From Pseudomonadota bacterium (lineage in GTDB: Bacteria; Pseudomonadota; Alphaproteobacteria; Rhizobiales; Xanthobacteraceae): DNA of 15,251 bases. The stretch covers positions 1-15,251 of the forward strand of contig JAKAMD010000040.1 of NCBI GenBank assembly GCA_021823875.1. The letters are read 5' to 3'. Positions 14,247-15,251 of the stretch are shown here, piece after piece (position 1 is the first letter of the stretch; each line of letters begins with the position of its first letter). The notes under the pieces were generated by a model that saw only the letters and a list, made by a program, of their open reading frames with translations, was not told the DNA's origin and did not search any database. Position numbers and translations under genes: made by a program.

Positions 14247-14273
14247 CTTGCGCCGGTTCATTACCGGCGCAGG
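14247..14273. terminator. Bidirectional hairpin between the TetR and alpha/beta hydrolase genes
   Basis: TGCGCCGG (14249-14256) and CCGGCGCA (14264-14271) form a perfect eight-pair stem, extendable by one wobble and one C-G pair. The seven-base loop TTCATTA contains the stop codon of the minus-strand gene. It lies between two convergent genes only 27 bases apart. There is no T-run, so termination strength is uncertain. Confidence 0.5.
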
Positions 14274-15022
14274 AAATCCTCGATCAGCGTCGCCATCGCG
14301 ACCGGCGTCTCGTTCATCGGATAATGACCGGCATTGGCGATGACCGAAAGCTCGGCGTTCGGATACCAGCGCATATAGGTTTCCCGCATCAAGGCTTCGT
14401 TGTTGGCACCATCGAATTCGCCGACCGTGATCAGGATCGGCACCGGGTTGCCTTCGATTTCGCGATGAAAATCAGAGCGCGCCCAGCTCGGCAGATAACC
14501 GCAGAAGGCCTCGTCGCGCGCGATCTTCTTCGGATAGAGCGCGATATGATTGACCCAGCCGCGCGACAACCGCTTGCCGGTGGAGAAGTCGACGATCGCA
14601 TTGGCGATCTGTGGGTCGTTCACGGCACGCTGGAAGGCGGCATAGGTCTCGGCGTCGAACGGCGCGCCCGAGGCCGGCACCGGCGCGATGGCGACGATCT
14701 TGGCGACGCGGGCCGGCGCATCGGCCAGGATGCGTTGCACCACCATGCCGCCCATCGAATGGCCGATCAGGCTGAAGCGCTCGAACTTGAGCTCGTCTGC
14801 CAGCGCCAACACGTCACGAGCAATCTCCTCGACGGTATATTCGCCGCGCAGCTCGCGCGAGCCGCCATAGCCGCGGTAGGACGGGCAGACATAAGTGAAC
14901 TCATTGGGCGAGAGCGCATCATAGAGCGGCGCGTAGGCGGTCTGATCGCCGAACCAACCATGCAGCGCAAAAACACGGTGCGCGCCACGGCCGAACTGGT
15001 CATAAGCAAGGAGCGGAGCCAT
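14261..15022 (-). CDS. Alpha/beta hydrolase
   Basis: The 253-residue protein is a compact alpha/beta hydrolase with a full catalytic triad: nucleophile Ser89 in GHSMGG, Asp204 in VGEFDG, and His233 in NAGHYPMNE. The oxyanion motif HGW is at 21-23 and the SYRGYGGS strand at 48-55. The cap domain between about residues 120 and 190 is short. No signal peptide is seen, so it is cytoplasmic. Candidate activities are an esterase, a lactonase or a C-C bond hydrolase; sequence alone does not decide. GAGGGTGAT precedes the ATG. It starts 14 bases after the stop of a crotonase-family gene on the same strand, suggesting a shared acyl-CoA or ring-cleavage pathway. Confidence 0.9.
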   Translation of the reverse strand: MAPLLAYDQFGRGAHRVFALHGWFGDQTAYAPLYDALSPNEFTYVCPSYRGYGGSRELRGEYTVEEIARDVLALADELKFERFSLIGHSMGGMVVQRILADAPARVAKIVAIAPVPASGAPFDAETYAAFQRAVNDPQIANAIVDFSTGKRLSRGWVNHIALYPKKIARDEAFCGYLPSWARSDFHREIEGNPVPILITVGEFDGANNEALMRETYMRWYPNAELSVIANAGHYPMNETPVAMATLIEDFLRR

Positions 15023-15036
15023 CGGATCACCCTCGG

Positions 15037-15251
15037 TTATTTGCCGCGCCGCATCTCGCTCGACGTGTTGATCACCGCGTGCAAGGCGCGGGCATACTCG
15101 ACTGACTTATTGATATCGATCGCCTGCGCATTACGGGCATAATCCTTGACCGCCAGCAAGGCCGGCGTCGGGGCCGCCAACAGGCGCTGCACGAATTTGT
15201 CGACTTCCGTATCGAGCGTGGTGGGACGGGTGACGGCGCTGACCGCGCCTA
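15037..15251 (-). CDS. Enoyl-CoA hydratase/isomerase (crotonase) family, C-terminal part
   Basis: The frame enters from the right edge of the window and ends with TAA at 15037-15039. The 70 visible residues contain VDKFVQRLLAAPTPALLAVKDYARN, the typical C-terminal helix pattern of crotonases, in which a run of small and hydrophobic residues leads to a Lys near the end, and they finish in a short basic tail (MRRGK). The catalytic Glu and oxyanion-hole part lies outside the window, so hydratase, isomerase or thioesterase-like roles cannot be separated. The stop is 14 bases before the alpha/beta hydrolase start, indicating an operon. Confidence 0.65.
   Translation of the reverse strand, partial: GAVSAVTRPTTLDTEVDKFVQRLLAAPTPALLAVKDYARNAQAIDINKSVEYARALHAVINTSSEMRRGK

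Noticed and set aside
1..15251. CRISPR arrays, tRNA or rRNA genes, insertion sequences, phage genes
   Set aside because: No regularly spaced repeats, cloverleaf candidates, transposase-like frames or phage-like products were seen on either strand by eye.

Overview
The window is GC-rich, densely packed bacterial DNA. Gene style suggests an alphaproteobacterium, probably of the Rhizobiales (Hyphomicrobiales) type: several NMT1/SsuA/TauA-type ABC importers, a CocE-type hydrolase, a DapA-superfamily aldolase, and genes joined by TGATG or ATGA stop/start overlaps. This placement is an inference from style; there is no rRNA or other marker here.

Left part (1-2.7 kb): a polytopic membrane protein with repeated His...Gln-Ile-Leu-Pro modules (NnrS / heme-copper-oxidase-subunit-I-like), then on the minus strand a two-CBS-domain protein and a small secreted helical protein with two cysteines. 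A strong hairpin separates the convergent ends. By eye, wobble positions here are less GC-rich than in the rest of the window.

First importer (2.8-6.3 kb, plus strand): periplasmic solute-binding protein, permease, ATPase, second permease. The last three genes overlap by one base each. No enzyme is linked to it. A perfect 13-bp inverted repeat lies in front of the binding-protein gene, its second arm next to the ribosome binding site.

Centre (6.27-6.59 kb): about 325 bases between the convergent operons. It holds small inverted repeats and, on the minus strand, a 28-codon remnant with a good ribosome binding site that reads like the first residues of a classical DapA-family protein. It looks like the stub of a lost last gene of the second operon.

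Second importer and catabolic operon (13.4 to 6.6 kb, minus strand): ATPase, two permeases, binding protein, CocE/NonD hydrolase, cupin, and a DapA-superfamily protein. The order suggests uptake followed by hydrolysis or deacylation and carbon-carbon bond chemistry on an unidentified organic substrate. The hydrolase has Ala where the family's catalytic Asp is expected, and the DapA-like protein keeps the Schiff-base Lys but lacks the usual GTTGE and YNxP motifs. A TetR gene is divergent from the operon. Between them, two tandem GAACnCGTTCATA palindromes sit on a TTGACA-containing promoter, giving a concrete repression model.

Right end: convergent with the TetR gene, an alpha/beta hydrolase follows the 3' end of an enoyl-CoA hydratase/isomerase (crotonase) gene that runs off the window; both plausibly belong to an acyl-CoA catabolic operon.
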